19,528 bases of DNA from Halobacteria archaeon (GCA_029932715.1 JAOZPO010000003.1:1-19528); one strand, 5' to 3'; positions 1-7,635 are shown, numbered from the stretch's first letter. A program made the numbers and translations. The notes: generated by a model not told the origin, from the letters alone.

Positions 1-647
1 TAGCCGCAAACCTGCCCAAATACACGCTTCCAATCGTCAAATAGCACTTCCACCTTATTATTATGCCCCTTATTTCTGTTCAGTGCTTCATAAAAGACGT
101 TTACGATTGTCTTAGCTATCGGACTTCCTGCTCCGAGGTCTTTATTCAAGGATTCGACTCTGAGCGCTTTCCTCCTTAATCCCCTGAGCGCCTCAAGAAA
201 CGTAAGTATCGTGTGCCCATTTACAGGATACGGACATTCCGACTGCCAGGTCTCCCTAAATCTAACAAACCCGATCTGGTAGCCATCTAAAACGACACCA
301 AAATATTTTTGATACACCTCAACTGAGGGTGCTAATTGCTTTATGTAGTCTATCACCTGCTGCTTTGCATGTTTGAAGCCAGCAGGGTGTTCAAAAGTGC
401 CGGGATTCTCGTATTCTATCACCACCCGTCCATAAAGAGCATCAATCCTGCCTTCAACTAACGTGCCTTTGCCTGTTCTGAATTCATAATGCACATAGTT
501 CGCTATACCAAGCCGGGCAAGGACATTTTTTAGGATATGCTCTGTATTAATTCTGAGATCCTCTTCGTTATTAGCAGCTCTTGCTGCTAACACGATTTTA
601 TCGGCTACTTCTTTCGCATCAGCTTCTATAATTACTTTTTCTGCCAT
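1..647 (-). CDS. N-terminal part of a type IIG/Eco57I-like restriction-modification protein (runs off the left edge)
   Basis: This is an open minus-strand frame of 215 codons, starting at ATG 647-645 and still open at base 1. The N-terminal region resembles the nuclease module at the front of large single-chain restriction/methylation enzymes. A short helical region is followed by VEGRIDALYGRVVIEYENPG (residues 64-83), a PD-(D/E)xK-like core with D69, E78 and E80. The next part, with KQQVIDYIKQL (95-105) and GVVLDGYQIGFVRF (117-130), fits the rest of such a domain. The usual lysine is glutamate (ExE), a variant known from BamHI. The methyltransferase and target-recognition parts would lie outside the window, so their presence is inference. 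The gene follows the Rad50-like gene by 41 bp on the same strand and may be cotranscribed. I see no clear ribosome binding site. It could instead be a stand-alone nuclease or a decayed remnant. Confidence 0.6.
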   Translation of the reverse strand, partial: MAEKVIIEADAKEVADKIVLAARAANNEEDLRINTEHILKNVLARLGIANYVHYEFRTGKGTLVEGRIDALYGRVVIEYENPGTFEHPAGFKHAKQQVIDYIKQLAPSVEVYQKYFGVVLDGYQIGFVRFRETWQSECPYPVNGHTILTFLEALRGLRRKALRVESLNKDLGAGSPIAKTIVNVFYEALNRNKGHNNKVEVLFDDWKRVFGQVCG

Positions 648-688
648 TACGCTTACCGTTTAAAATATCTTATTTCCGGTTAAATATC

Positions 689-3451
689 CTACGACCCCAT
701 CCCCACCCGACTTACCCCTTCCTCGTCTTCCGTCACCCTCAACACGTACTCCATGTAATCCTTCACCTCTTCTATGTGCGTAATCAGGAATATCTGCCGA
801 AACTTCTTCGACAGCTCATTCAACGCCGTAATTATATTCCTCTTCCGAAGCGCATCCTGCGACCCGAAAATCTCATCCAGAATAATAAAATTCGTCTGAA
901 TCGCGCTCCTTTCTGATACGACAGCGGAAATCGCTAATCGTAGACACAGATTCGCTAAGTCCTCCTCACCACCCGAGAACCTGCTCAGCTCGTACGGCGT
1001 ACCTTCATCGTAAATATACACATCGTAATTCTCATCCAGCTCAAGCTTACTGTATTTCGCATCCGTTAAATTCCTCAGCATATCAGATGCGTAATCAGAA
1101 AGCATAGGGCGAATCATACCTACCATATAGACCTTGAAGTCGTTCATCAGCTTCTCAAGCAGGTTTAGATACATTACCGCTGTCTCTTCCTCTTCTTTCT
1201 CTTCTATCAACCGTTTCTGCTCTTCTATCTCCGTCAGCACATGCTCTATGTCCTTGCATACGTTATCGTATTCGTTTCGCTTCTCCAGAAGCTTCAGCTT
1301 CGTTTCGCTCAACTCGTCCCGTTTACGTTCATATCCCGCTTTCTGCCCCATATACGCCATTTTATCAAACGCTAAATCCTCCATTTGACGCTGTAACGCT
1401 TTTATACGCTTCACTATCTCGCTTTCCCATTCGTTTAACTCCTGGACGTCTCTATTCACATCGTTCATCCTGCCTATCTCTGCTCTCAGACCAAGTATCT
1501 CACGGTACACTACTTCAAGACTCTTTAGTGTAGCAATAACTGTTTTATACGCGTCTTCATCAAATTCCAGCTCTGCAACAGGCGCCAGATCGGTTTCTAT
1601 TGACTTCAATTCCTTGTTCTTGTGTTCCAACTCACGTACTTCCTGTGCTATCTTCACCTCCAGTTCTTTCTTATGCATAACCCGCTTCTCAAGTTCCTTT
1701 ATTTCAGAAATAAGTTTTTTGTACGCATTTTCGTCGAACGTAACAGCATCAAAAGGTTTTAAAGCAGCTAAAACCTGGTTTAACTCTTCTCTCCATTTAT
1801 TCAGCTCTTTCTGCTCGTTTTCTATCTTTACGTCCAGCTCACGCTTCTTTGCTACTCGCTCATCCAGGTCCTTACTCTCTTTTATAAGCTTCTTTTCCTC
1901 CTTTTCCATGGAACTCAGTTCAGCCTTCCTGGTTTTGTATTGCTTGATTTTTAACTGATACCGCTCCCTATTGGCTTCTATCTCCTCTTTTAGTTTCTGT
2001 ATCAACCCTTCGTAGTGCGAGCCCAATTGCCGCTCGCACATCGGGCATTCGCCATCAGGGCCCAAATCCGTTATCTGCTTCCTTTTCGCTATTCTCTCCT
2101 TTATATCGCTTTTAATCTGTAATGCAGTGGATTTAAGACTGCCGAGTGAAGTATGTACCCGCTCCTTTTGTTGCCTTAGCTCTTCTATTCGCTGCTTCAA
2201 TGCGTCCGATAGCGTCTCAACTTCCTCGAATTGCTTACTGGCTTCTCCCAATTCTTTTACTCTCTGTTCCCTTTCGCTCATTTCACGCATTGCACGTTCT
2301 TTACTTCGGATTAGCTCTACCTTCTGCTGATATTTCTCACGCATTTCCTCCTGCTCTTCCCTTATCCGTACATGGGACTCGAGTGCATCATCGGCACCGG
2401 CAAATACAGCCATGCTCTCTTTCAATCCTTTTATATCGCCCTCGCGTCTCGTTATGTCCCTCTGGATTTTAGCTGCTCGCGTCATCAACTCCCTCTTATG
2501 CCTGTATCGCTCTCGTACCGTCTCCAGCTCCTCTTTCTTGTCCCGCAACACGAAATACCGCGCTTCATTCGCCTCTATCGTTGCAAGCCTCTTTGCTTTA
2601 TCACGCAAATCAGCAAGTTCTCTTTCCTTACCCTCCCGTTGCTTTCGCGAGTTCTCTAAGTCGCGTCTTCGTTCGCTCAGGCTATTGCTTAACTCCACAT
2701 ACTTCTCGTATTTCGCCGTTGCCGTCTCCAGCTCGTGTTTGGCTGCTTCTACTTCTTCCTCTTTGCACGCTTTAGAAGCTTCTATCTCTGTTATAACGGG
2801 TAAAAGTGCCTCTTTCGCCTTTTTATGCTCTTTATCTTCTGCTTTAAGCACTTCTAACCTCTTGTTACCTTCTTTATCCACGGTTGCTCTTTTTATACCC
2901 TCTATCTTCTTCTCTTTTCCCCTCTTATCTTCTCTTATCGTCTGTATACTGCTCTCTATCCGTTCTATACCAAGCATACGAAGCACAAGCTTTTTACGCT
3001 CCGCTGCTTTCATTGACGACAGTGCATTCAATTCGTTTTGCCGTGCGAAGACGGAAGTGAAGAAAGATTGGTAATCCATACCTATTTTATCCTCTATTAC
3101 TTCTGTTACCTCATCCGCATTGCTGGTTATGTGTTTACCATTAATAACGAGGCTGGCTTTTGGCACTAAATTCCTGCCCGTCATCTCTCGTACCACTTTA
3201 TAGCCGTCACCTTCCAGCTCGAACTCCAGAGTGGCACTGCATGCCTCCTTTGTAGATGCACCCTCCCGTTTTATGAACTCCTTCTTCGTCCTTGCTGCGT
3301 GATGCCCGAACAATGCCCAGCCTATCGCCTCTATCAAGGTCGTTTTACCCACACCGTTCAATCCGATGATGCCTATAACGCCATCTGGGAATTCAACGGA
3401 CGCATTCTTATATTTACGGTAATTCCGCAGTGTTATCGCTTTTAATAGCAT
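689..3451 (-). CDS. rad50: Rad50-like SMC-family ATPase with zinc hook
   Basis: The product is a 920-residue ABC/SMC ATPase of the Rad50 type, which with Mre11 processes DNA double-strand ends. Walker A is GLNGVGKT (30-37), the Q-loop glutamine is Q138, and the ABC signature is SRFSGGEE (823-830). Walker B is FIILDE (855-860), followed by the D-loop GSQD and the H-loop histidine H892. Two long charged coiled-coil arms (about 165-455 and 480-765) flank a CPMC zinc hook (C469, C472), as in true Rad50. The length is close to that of other archaeal Rad50 proteins. The distal arm carries a recurring FDxxAY motif near residues 572, 630 and 695. Archaeal rad50 usually lies just downstream of mre11; here the upstream neighbour is divergent pdxT and the downstream neighbour is a restriction-type gene. 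I see no strong ribosome binding site before ATG 3451, and a TATA element about 35 bp upstream suggests a short leader. It could be a Rad50 paralogue with another nuclease partner. Confidence 0.88.
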   Translation of the reverse strand: MLLKAITLRNYRKYKNASVEFPDGVIGIIGLNGVGKTTLIEAIGWALFGHHAARTKKEFIKREGASTKEACSATLEFELEGDGYKVVREMTGRNLVPKASLVINGKHITSNADEVTEVIEDKIGMDYQSFFTSVFARQNELNALSSMKAAERKKLVLRMLGIERIESSIQTIREDKRGKEKKIEGIKRATVDKEGNKRLEVLKAEDKEHKKAKEALLPVITEIEASKACKEEEVEAAKHELETATAKYEKYVELSNSLSERRRDLENSRKQREGKERELADLRDKAKRLATIEANEARYFVLRDKKEELETVRERYRHKRELMTRAAKIQRDITRREGDIKGLKESMAVFAGADDALESHVRIREEQEEMREKYQQKVELIRSKERAMREMSEREQRVKELGEASKQFEEVETLSDALKQRIEELRQQKERVHTSLGSLKSTALQIKSDIKERIAKRKQITDLGPDGECPMCERQLGSHYEGLIQKLKEEIEANRERYQLKIKQYKTRKAELSSMEKEEKKLIKESKDLDERVAKKRELDVKIENEQKELNKWREELNQVLAALKPFDAVTFDENAYKKLISEIKELEKRVMHKKELEVKIAQEVRELEHKNKELKSIETDLAPVAELEFDEDAYKTVIATLKSLEVVYREILGLRAEIGRMNDVNRDVQELNEWESEIVKRIKALQRQMEDLAFDKMAYMGQKAGYERKRDELSETKLKLLEKRNEYDNVCKDIEHVLTEIEEQKRLIEEKEEEETAVMYLNLLEKLMNDFKVYMVGMIRPMLSDYASDMLRNLTDAKYSKLELDENYDVYIYDEGTPYELSRFSGGEEDLANLCLRLAISAVVSERSAIQTNFIILDEIFGSQDALRKRNIITALNELSKKFRQIFLITHIEEVKDYMEYVLRVTEDEEGVSRVGMGS

Positions 3452-3479
3452 CTATTTCTTCTTTTATTTACTGTTTATG

Positions 3480-3495
3480 GGTTATATATATTTTG
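3480..3495. promoter_or_regulatory. Shared TATA element of the divergent rad50/pdxT promoters
   Basis: The near-palindromic TTATATATATTTTG lies in the 81-bp gap between rad50 and pdxT. With a TATA-to-start distance of about 26 bp, it would place transcription starts near 3513 on the plus strand and 3461 on the minus strand. These give leaders of about 20 and 10 nucleotides. It is the only obvious TATA element in the gap. The assignment rests on sequence resemblance only. Confidence 0.5.
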
Positions 3496-3532
3496 AGCGG
3501 TGGTATGCAAAACCACAAATAAAATGAGAGTG

Positions 3533-4147
3533 ATGAAGATAGGCGTAATTGCGATACAGGGCAATGTAGAAGAGCATGTTAGGGCATTGGAGAAGACTTT
3601 AGCAGAGCAAGGGCGGGAAGAAGGAGTGGTAGTGAAGATAAGGCATCGAGGAATAATTGAATCATGTGATGCCATTGTCATACCAGGTGGTGAAAGCACG
3701 ACCATTGGTAGGCTACTGGAACGAGAAGGCATCGTACCCGAGCTAACAGAAGCAGCACGAGCGGGAAAGGCAATATTGGGCACCTGCGCAGGGCTGGTGC
3801 TACTTGCAAAGGAAGGAGAAGTTGAAGTTGCAAAGACCGGGCAGCCACTGCTCGGTTTAATGGACGTAAAGGTAAAGAGGAACGCATTTGGCAGGCAGAA
3901 GGAATCTTTTGAAGCACTATTGAGCCTGTCATTTTTAAAGGAACCTTTTCACGCAGTCTTCATTAGAGCACCTATAATAACTCATGCCGCTGACCCGGTA
4001 GAAGTATTGGCCACGCTAAAGGGGCATATAGTAGCAGCCAGGCACGGGAATATAATGGCACTCTCTTTCCATCCTGAACTTACTGAAGACCGAAGAATCC
4101 ACCATTATTTCATCAATACTTGTATTCAAGGGCGTAATAAGAGTTAA
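3533..4147 (+). CDS. pdxT: Pyridoxal 5'-phosphate synthase glutaminase subunit PdxT
   Basis: This 204-residue class I glutamine amidotransferase hydrolyses glutamine and channels ammonia to PdxS, which builds pyridoxal 5'-phosphate (vitamin B6) from a pentose phosphate and glyceraldehyde 3-phosphate. The N-terminus MKIGVIAIQGNVEEH, the PGGEST motif (51-56), the nucleophile C85 in GTCAG, and H180/E182 in SFHPELTEDRRIHHYF are the family hallmarks and complete the Cys-His-Glu triad. I start it at ATG 3533, where the family N-terminus begins. The frame stays open upstream to a GTG at 3500, and another ATG lies at 3524, but the extra residues do not look like PdxT. The partner pdxS is not in this window. 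The gene is divergent from rad50 and converges with the aIF2 gamma gene with only 13 bp between stop codons. Confidence 0.93.
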   Translation: MKIGVIAIQGNVEEHVRALEKTLAEQGREEGVVVKIRHRGIIESCDAIVIPGGESTTIGRLLEREGIVPELTEAARAGKAILGTCAGLVLLAKEGEVEVAKTGQPLLGLMDVKVKRNAFGRQKESFEALLSLSFLKEPFHAVFIRAPIITHAADPVEVLATLKGHIVAARHGNIMALSFHPELTEDRRIHHYFINTCIQGRNKS

Positions 4148-4160
4148 ATCGTAATTTAGC

Positions 4161-5369
4161 TTATAAAATAGTACCTGCACCTATCAAGTGCCATCTTGCA
4201 CTTATTCTCCTGCCTATTGCGATACGAGCGCCTTCTTTTGCACATATCGGTCTGTTTAGTTTCACCTTTAAACTGTCCTTCGTCACCTTCGTCACCTCGC
4301 CCATCGTGATTGATGTGCCTACACTTAGCATTAAACTTTCACCCATTTTTATCGCCGTAGTCTCCATCTCGTTTGCAACACCGACCACACGCTTCAGTAG
4401 CTGAAACTGGATAGTAAGTTCATACCAGGTAGGAGGCAAAGAGCCAACCAAGCCCACACACTGCCCCACGAGAGAGTCTTCTATCGTCATGCTCGGGTCC
4501 AATTTTGTACCCACACCTATTAAGCCACCGGGAGTCACCTCGTTTAGTCTTTCACCACCTGCCATTATAGATGTTATCTCGGTCTCTATCGGTATCCAGT
4601 TCTCCTTGCCCCCCGAAGTCACCATGCGGCCGGGTCTTATCTCTAATTTATCACCCACTCTTAACTTGCCCAGAAGCAAAGAGCCACCAATTACGCCTCC
4701 ACTTATATTCTGTATCAGTGTTCCGGGTTTATTTATATCAAAAGAGCGTGCGATATACATCAGCGGAGCTTCATCAGAAGAATGAGCAGGTGTGGGTATT
4801 GTCTGCTCTATATACTGGATCAACACGTCTATATTCGCGGATTGCTGTGCTGAAATAGGGATAATAGGTGAGTTCTCGGCAATCGTGCCTTTAACAAACT
4901 CTTTTATCTGCCCATAATGCTCTATCGCTTCCTCACGCGATACAAGGTCTATCTTATTCTGTGCTATCACCGTTTTCTCTATCCCCACTATGTCCAGAGC
5001 CATCAAATGCTCCCTCGTCTGTGGCTGTGGGCAGGGTTCCGTAGCCGCAATGAGGAGAACCGCACCGTCCATTATCGCAGCACCACTTAGCATTGTCGCC
5101 ATTAACGCTTCGTGTCCCGGTGAATCAACGAACGAAACGGTTCGTAACTCTTCGGTCTTTGACCCGCAATGTTCGCATAGCTCGTCTATGGTGTAGCAAT
5201 CCGGCTCTTTACAAACAGGGCACTTTCTGAATGTTGCATCAGCATAGCCAAGTCGGATAGAAATACCTCGTCTTATCTCCTCGCTGTGCCTGTCAGTCCA
5301 TTCACCCGACAGCGCGTTTACTAATGTTGTCTTACCATGATCCACATGCCCTACCATTCCTATATTCAA
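4161..5369 (-). CDS. eif2g: Translation initiation factor aIF2 subunit gamma
   Basis: This is the GTP-binding core subunit of the archaeal aIF2 heterotrimer, which delivers initiator methionyl-tRNA to the small ribosomal subunit. The G domain shows GHVDHGKT (7-14), the switch I region [16 protein letters not shown] (82-86) and NKID (138-141). An inserted zinc knuckle (C50, C53, C65, C68, with C58 nearby) is typical of e/aIF2 gamma and separates it from EF-Tu/EF1A and SelB. Domains II and III follow, giving 402 residues, close to the usual length of about 410. The start is odd. No ATG or GTG is in frame upstream before a TAG at 5397-5399, so the best start is TTG 5369, yet the SD-like GGGGGT lies about 24 bases upstream of it. 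Usual homologues have a few more residues before [14 protein letters not shown], so a non-standard start or a small sequencing indel is possible. Confidence 0.95.
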   Translation of the reverse strand: MNIGMVGHVDHGKTTLVNALSGEWTDRHSEEIRRGISIRLGYADATFRKCPVCKEPDCYTIDELCEHCGSKTEELRTVSFVDSPGHEALMATMLSGAAIMDGAVLLIAATEPCPQPQTREHLMALDIVGIEKTVIAQNKIDLVSREEAIEHYGQIKEFVKGTIAENSPIIPISAQQSANIDVLIQYIEQTIPTPAHSSDEAPLMYIARSFDINKPGTLIQNISGGVIGGSLLLGKLRVGDKLEIRPGRMVTSGGKENWIPIETEITSIMAGGERLNEVTPGGLIGVGTKLDPSMTIEDSLVGQCVGLVGSLPPTWYELTIQFQLLKRVVGVANEMETTAIKMGESLMLSVGTSITMGEVTKVTKDSLKVKLNRPICAKEGARIAIGRRISARWHLIGAGTIL

Positions 5370-5416
5370 AGACGGCTTTTTCGTTTCACTTACCCCCTAT
5401 TACTCAATCTTTTTAA

Positions 5417-5437
5417 TTTATATGAACTATATTATTT
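5417..5437 (+). promoter_or_regulatory. AT-rich TATA candidates upstream of the acyl-CoA dehydrogenase gene
   Basis: TTTATATG (5417-5424) and CTATATTATT (5428-5437) both resemble archaeal TATA boxes. They would start transcription at about 5446-5460, giving a leader of roughly 60-70 nucleotides for the dehydrogenase gene. The opposite-strand aIF2 gamma promoter must share this same 147-bp gap. I cannot choose between the two elements from sequence alone. Confidence 0.35.
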
Positions 5438-5464
5438 CTTTACTAAAGCTTTCTTTTTGGAACG

Positions 5465-5483
5465 GATGTTTCAGATAAACATC
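5465..5483. promoter_or_regulatory. Perfect inverted repeat in the leader of the acyl-CoA dehydrogenase gene
   Basis: The arms GATGTTT (5465-5471) and AAACATC (5477-5483) are exact reverse complements around a 5-base loop CAGAT and are followed by TTTT. The element sits 33 bp before the dehydrogenase start and just downstream of the likely transcription start. It may be an operator for a dimeric repressor or a hairpin in the mRNA. The T run also resembles a short terminator. Its function is inference. Confidence 0.4.
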
Positions 5484-5516
5484 TTTTAGTGGTAGGGTTC
5501 CAGGTGAGTGAGGCGG

Positions 5517-6653
5517 ATGGAATTAGAGTTAAAAGAGCGAGATATGGAGTTTCAGCGCGTAGCGCGGCAGTTTGCCGAGACGGAGGTGTTACCGAGAGCG
5601 GCAGAGATAGATCAGAAAGGTAAGTTCCCATCTGACATAGCGAGACGTATGGCAGAGCTCAAACTTTTTGGGATTCCGTTCCCGCGTGAATACGGTGGCG
5701 CTGGTGCAACCCTGATGAGCTATATCGTGATGTTAGAAGAACTATCAAAGGCAAGTGCGAGCATTGGCTTCTTGAGTTCCGCCGGGCTTATTACCATGTT
5801 CCCCATCTATTATGCAGGTTCTAAGGAGCAGAAGGAGCGATACCTCATGCCTTTGTGTAATGGCGAGAAATTAGGTGCATTTGCCTTAACTGAGCCGTCT
5901 GCGGGGTCTGACCCCCTGTCCATAGAGACGGTTGCGGTACGAGAGGGCGCGGAATACGTACTGAGCGGTAGGAAGGCATTTATTACTAACACTGCCGTTG
6001 CCGACATCTATATAGTTTTTGCCTACACGGACAGGGGCGAGAAGAGGAAGGGTATAAGTGCATTTATCGTGGAGAAGGGCACAAAGGGTTTCTCATTCAC
6101 TGATATAAAGGATATGATGGGTATGCGTGGTTGCGTGGTTGGAGGTCTGGAGTTCCGTAATTGTAGAGTACCGGTGCAGAACTTGCTTGGTGCCGAGGGA
6201 GACGGATTCAGAATAGGTATGGCTACTCTGGATAGGGATAGAATAGCGACAAGCAGTATTGGTGTCGGCATTGCTCAAGCGTGCTTAGATGTCTCAAAGC
6301 AGTATGCAAAGGAACGGAAGCAGTTCTCGCAGCCGATCGCCAATTTCCAGGCTGTGCAGTTTATGCTCGCTGACATGTCGGTGGAGATAGAAGCGGCAAG
6401 GTTGCTCACGTACAAAGCGGCATATCTCGCCGATACCGGCACAAGGTTCACAAAGGAGGCGTCAATGGCTAAGCTGTATGCCTCTGAAGTTGCGTTCCGC
6501 GCGGCGGCAAACGCGGTGCAGATACACGGCGGTTTTGGCTGTACGAAGGAATGCCCTGCCGAGCGGTATTTACGGGATGCGCGAATACTCAGCATCGCAG
6601 TGGGGACGTCAGAGATACAGAGAATGGTGATAGCACGGGATGAGTTGGGGTGA
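5517..6653 (+). CDS. Acyl-CoA dehydrogenase family flavoprotein
   Basis: This 378-residue FAD protein is of the acyl-CoA dehydrogenase family, which oxidises acyl-CoA to enoyl-CoA and passes electrons to ETF. The start is ATG 5517, placed 9 bases after a good AGGTGA; a GTG at 5508 is less likely. The N-terminal helical domain is followed by AFALTEPSAGSD (121-132), FITN (155-158), the helical region with RKQFSQPIANFQAVQF, VQIHGGFG (334-341), ERYLRDARI (349-357) and GTSEIQRMVIAR (363-374). The classical catalytic glutamate of the EGT motif (E376 of medium-chain enzyme) is valine here (V362, codon 6600-6602). An acidic residue, D241 in LDRDRI, falls where isovaleryl-CoA and long-chain dehydrogenases carry their catalytic glutamate (IVD E254). 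The substrate is therefore unclear; a branched or long chain is a reasonable guess. No ETF or other beta-oxidation gene is in the window. Confidence 0.92.
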   Translation: MELELKERDMEFQRVARQFAETEVLPRAAEIDQKGKFPSDIARRMAELKLFGIPFPREYGGAGATLMSYIVMLEELSKASASIGFLSSAGLITMFPIYYAGSKEQKERYLMPLCNGEKLGAFALTEPSAGSDPLSIETVAVREGAEYVLSGRKAFITNTAVADIYIVFAYTDRGEKRKGISAFIVEKGTKGFSFTDIKDMMGMRGCVVGGLEFRNCRVPVQNLLGAEGDGFRIGMATLDRDRIATSSIGVGIAQACLDVSKQYAKERKQFSQPIANFQAVQFMLADMSVEIEAARLLTYKAAYLADTGTRFTKEASMAKLYASEVAFRAAANAVQIHGGFGCTKECPAERYLRDARILSIAVGTSEIQRMVIARDELG

Positions 6654-6675
6654 AAGGTTTATTTGCCTTTTCGCG

Positions 6676-6909
6676 TTACTTCCTCTTCCTTCTCAGTATC
6701 AAGTAAGTGATTGCTAACAGGCCCGCGATTGCCGCGAATACCGCATCGAAACCCGGTTGCTTTGGTGTAGGTGTTGCAGTTGGTTTCTTTGTTTCCGGCG
6801 TTGGTGTTAGTCCTCTTTTTGCCAGACATGCTATACAATCCGGATTTGGGTCACATGGGTCATTCGGATCTGTTCCCGCAGTCTTCTCCTCTAATTCCAG
6901 TGTATTTAA
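6676..6909 (-). pseudogene. Orphan C-terminal tail of a PGF-CTERM surface protein
   Basis: The minus strand is open from just after a TAG at 6912-6910 to a TAA at 6678-6676 (77 codons) and contains no ATG, GTG or TTG start. It encodes a Thr/Pro-rich linker (PTPETKKPTATPTPK), then PGF, a hydrophobic helix (AVFAAIAGLLAITYLIL) and a basic end (RRKRK). That is the exact layout of the PGF-CTERM signal, which archaeosortase A processes to anchor surface proteins to lipid. A DPNDPCDPNPDCIAC segment precedes the linker. The main body of the protein is missing, so this is most likely the remnant of a surface-protein gene after a deletion. It lies directly downstream of mtnP on the same strand. A plus-strand frame over the same bases looks like a shadow. 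Confidence 0.72.
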
Positions 6910-6927
6910 CTATTTACGTTCTTTAAT

Positions 6928-7635
6928 CTAAAATTCACCATCTTCTATCAACTTCACAAGCACCTTCTCCAAATCCACCTTGCTCTTAGCAGCATCCGCG
7001 ACTATTTGTTTATAGTCCAGCACTTCATCGGCGATTATACCATGTGCATAATTATCCACCGTGCTTATATTCGCGTATCGAAGCCCCAACTCCTTTGCCA
7101 GTGTTGCTTCAGAAGCCATGTTCATGCCCACAATATCAGCATAGTTTCTCATGAAGTTTATCTCCGCTTTCGTCTCCAGTCGTGGTCCCGCGGTCTGGAA
7201 ATAAACGCCTCTCTTTACGAGCTTTATGCCCAACTCTTTCGCTGCGTTTAATATTGCAGTCCTCAAACCTTCGTCCAGACCCGGTGTAATATGCACGAGC
7301 TCGTGATCATAAACAGAGGGTATGTTACACAGGTTTATGTAGTCGTGAGGTATCACCAATGACCGCGGGGTTATATCGAGCTTTAAACTACCGGCAGACG
7401 TACATCCTATTATGCTCTCCACGCTCAGCGCCTTGAATGACGCCATATTTGCTTTATAATTTATGCGATGCGGTGGTATATTAGTCCCCTTTCCATGCCT
7501 CGGGATGAAGACGTAGTCATCAGAAACGAGAAGGTAAACCGAGCCATATAGTGTCTCAATCTCCTTCTCTTGTGCACATTCAAGAAGTTTCGTGCCAAAT
7601 AAGCTCGTTCCACCAATTATGCCCTGTTTTGTCAT
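6928..7635 (-). CDS. mtnP: Methylthioadenosine/methylthioinosine phosphorylase (PNP/MTAP family)
   Basis: This 235-residue nucleoside phosphorylase of the trimeric PNP/MTAP family splits 5'-methylthioadenosine or its deaminated form, 5'-methylthioinosine, with phosphate to give 5-methylthioribose-1-phosphate and a base. Visible motifs are GIIGGTSLFG (5-14), FIPRHGKG (43-50, phosphate site), HRINYKANMASFKAL (56-70), the SAGSLK segment, FQTAGPRLET (146-155) and GMNMASEATLAKEL (170-183, ribose/methylthio pocket). At the base-binding loop the sequence is TVDNYAHG (192-199); human MTAP has two aspartates there (D220, D222). The second is not conserved and an asparagine is present, which hints at an oxopurine such as methylthioinosine, as reported for the methanogen MTI route. 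That is inference. The gene follows the NosD-like gene by 17 bp and is probably cotranscribed with it. mtnA, for the next step, is at 13203-14183. Confidence 0.9.
   Translation of the reverse strand: MTKQGIIGGTSLFGTKLLECAQEKEIETLYGSVYLLVSDDYVFIPRHGKGTNIPPHRINYKANMASFKALSVESIIGCTSAGSLKLDITPRSLVIPHDYINLCNIPSVYDHELVHITPGLDEGLRTAILNAAKELGIKLVKRGVYFQTAGPRLETKAEINFMRNYADIVGMNMASEATLAKELGLRYANISTVDNYAHGIIADEVLDYKQIVADAAKSKVDLEKVLVKLIEDGEF

Noticed and set aside
2412..3074. Long plus-strand open frame inside rad50
   Set aside because: Its Ser/Leu/Phe-rich product is the usual shadow of Glu/Lys-rich coiled-coil codons on the other strand.
5465..5487. Intrinsic terminator
   Set aside because: The stem is AT-rich, the T run is only four bases, and no plus-strand gene ends just upstream; an operator or leader hairpin fits better.
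6707..6931. Plus-strand open frame of 74 codons
   Set aside because: It is antisense to the clear PGF-CTERM tail, has no SD, and its Gly/Val-rich runs are the complement of the Thr/Pro linker.
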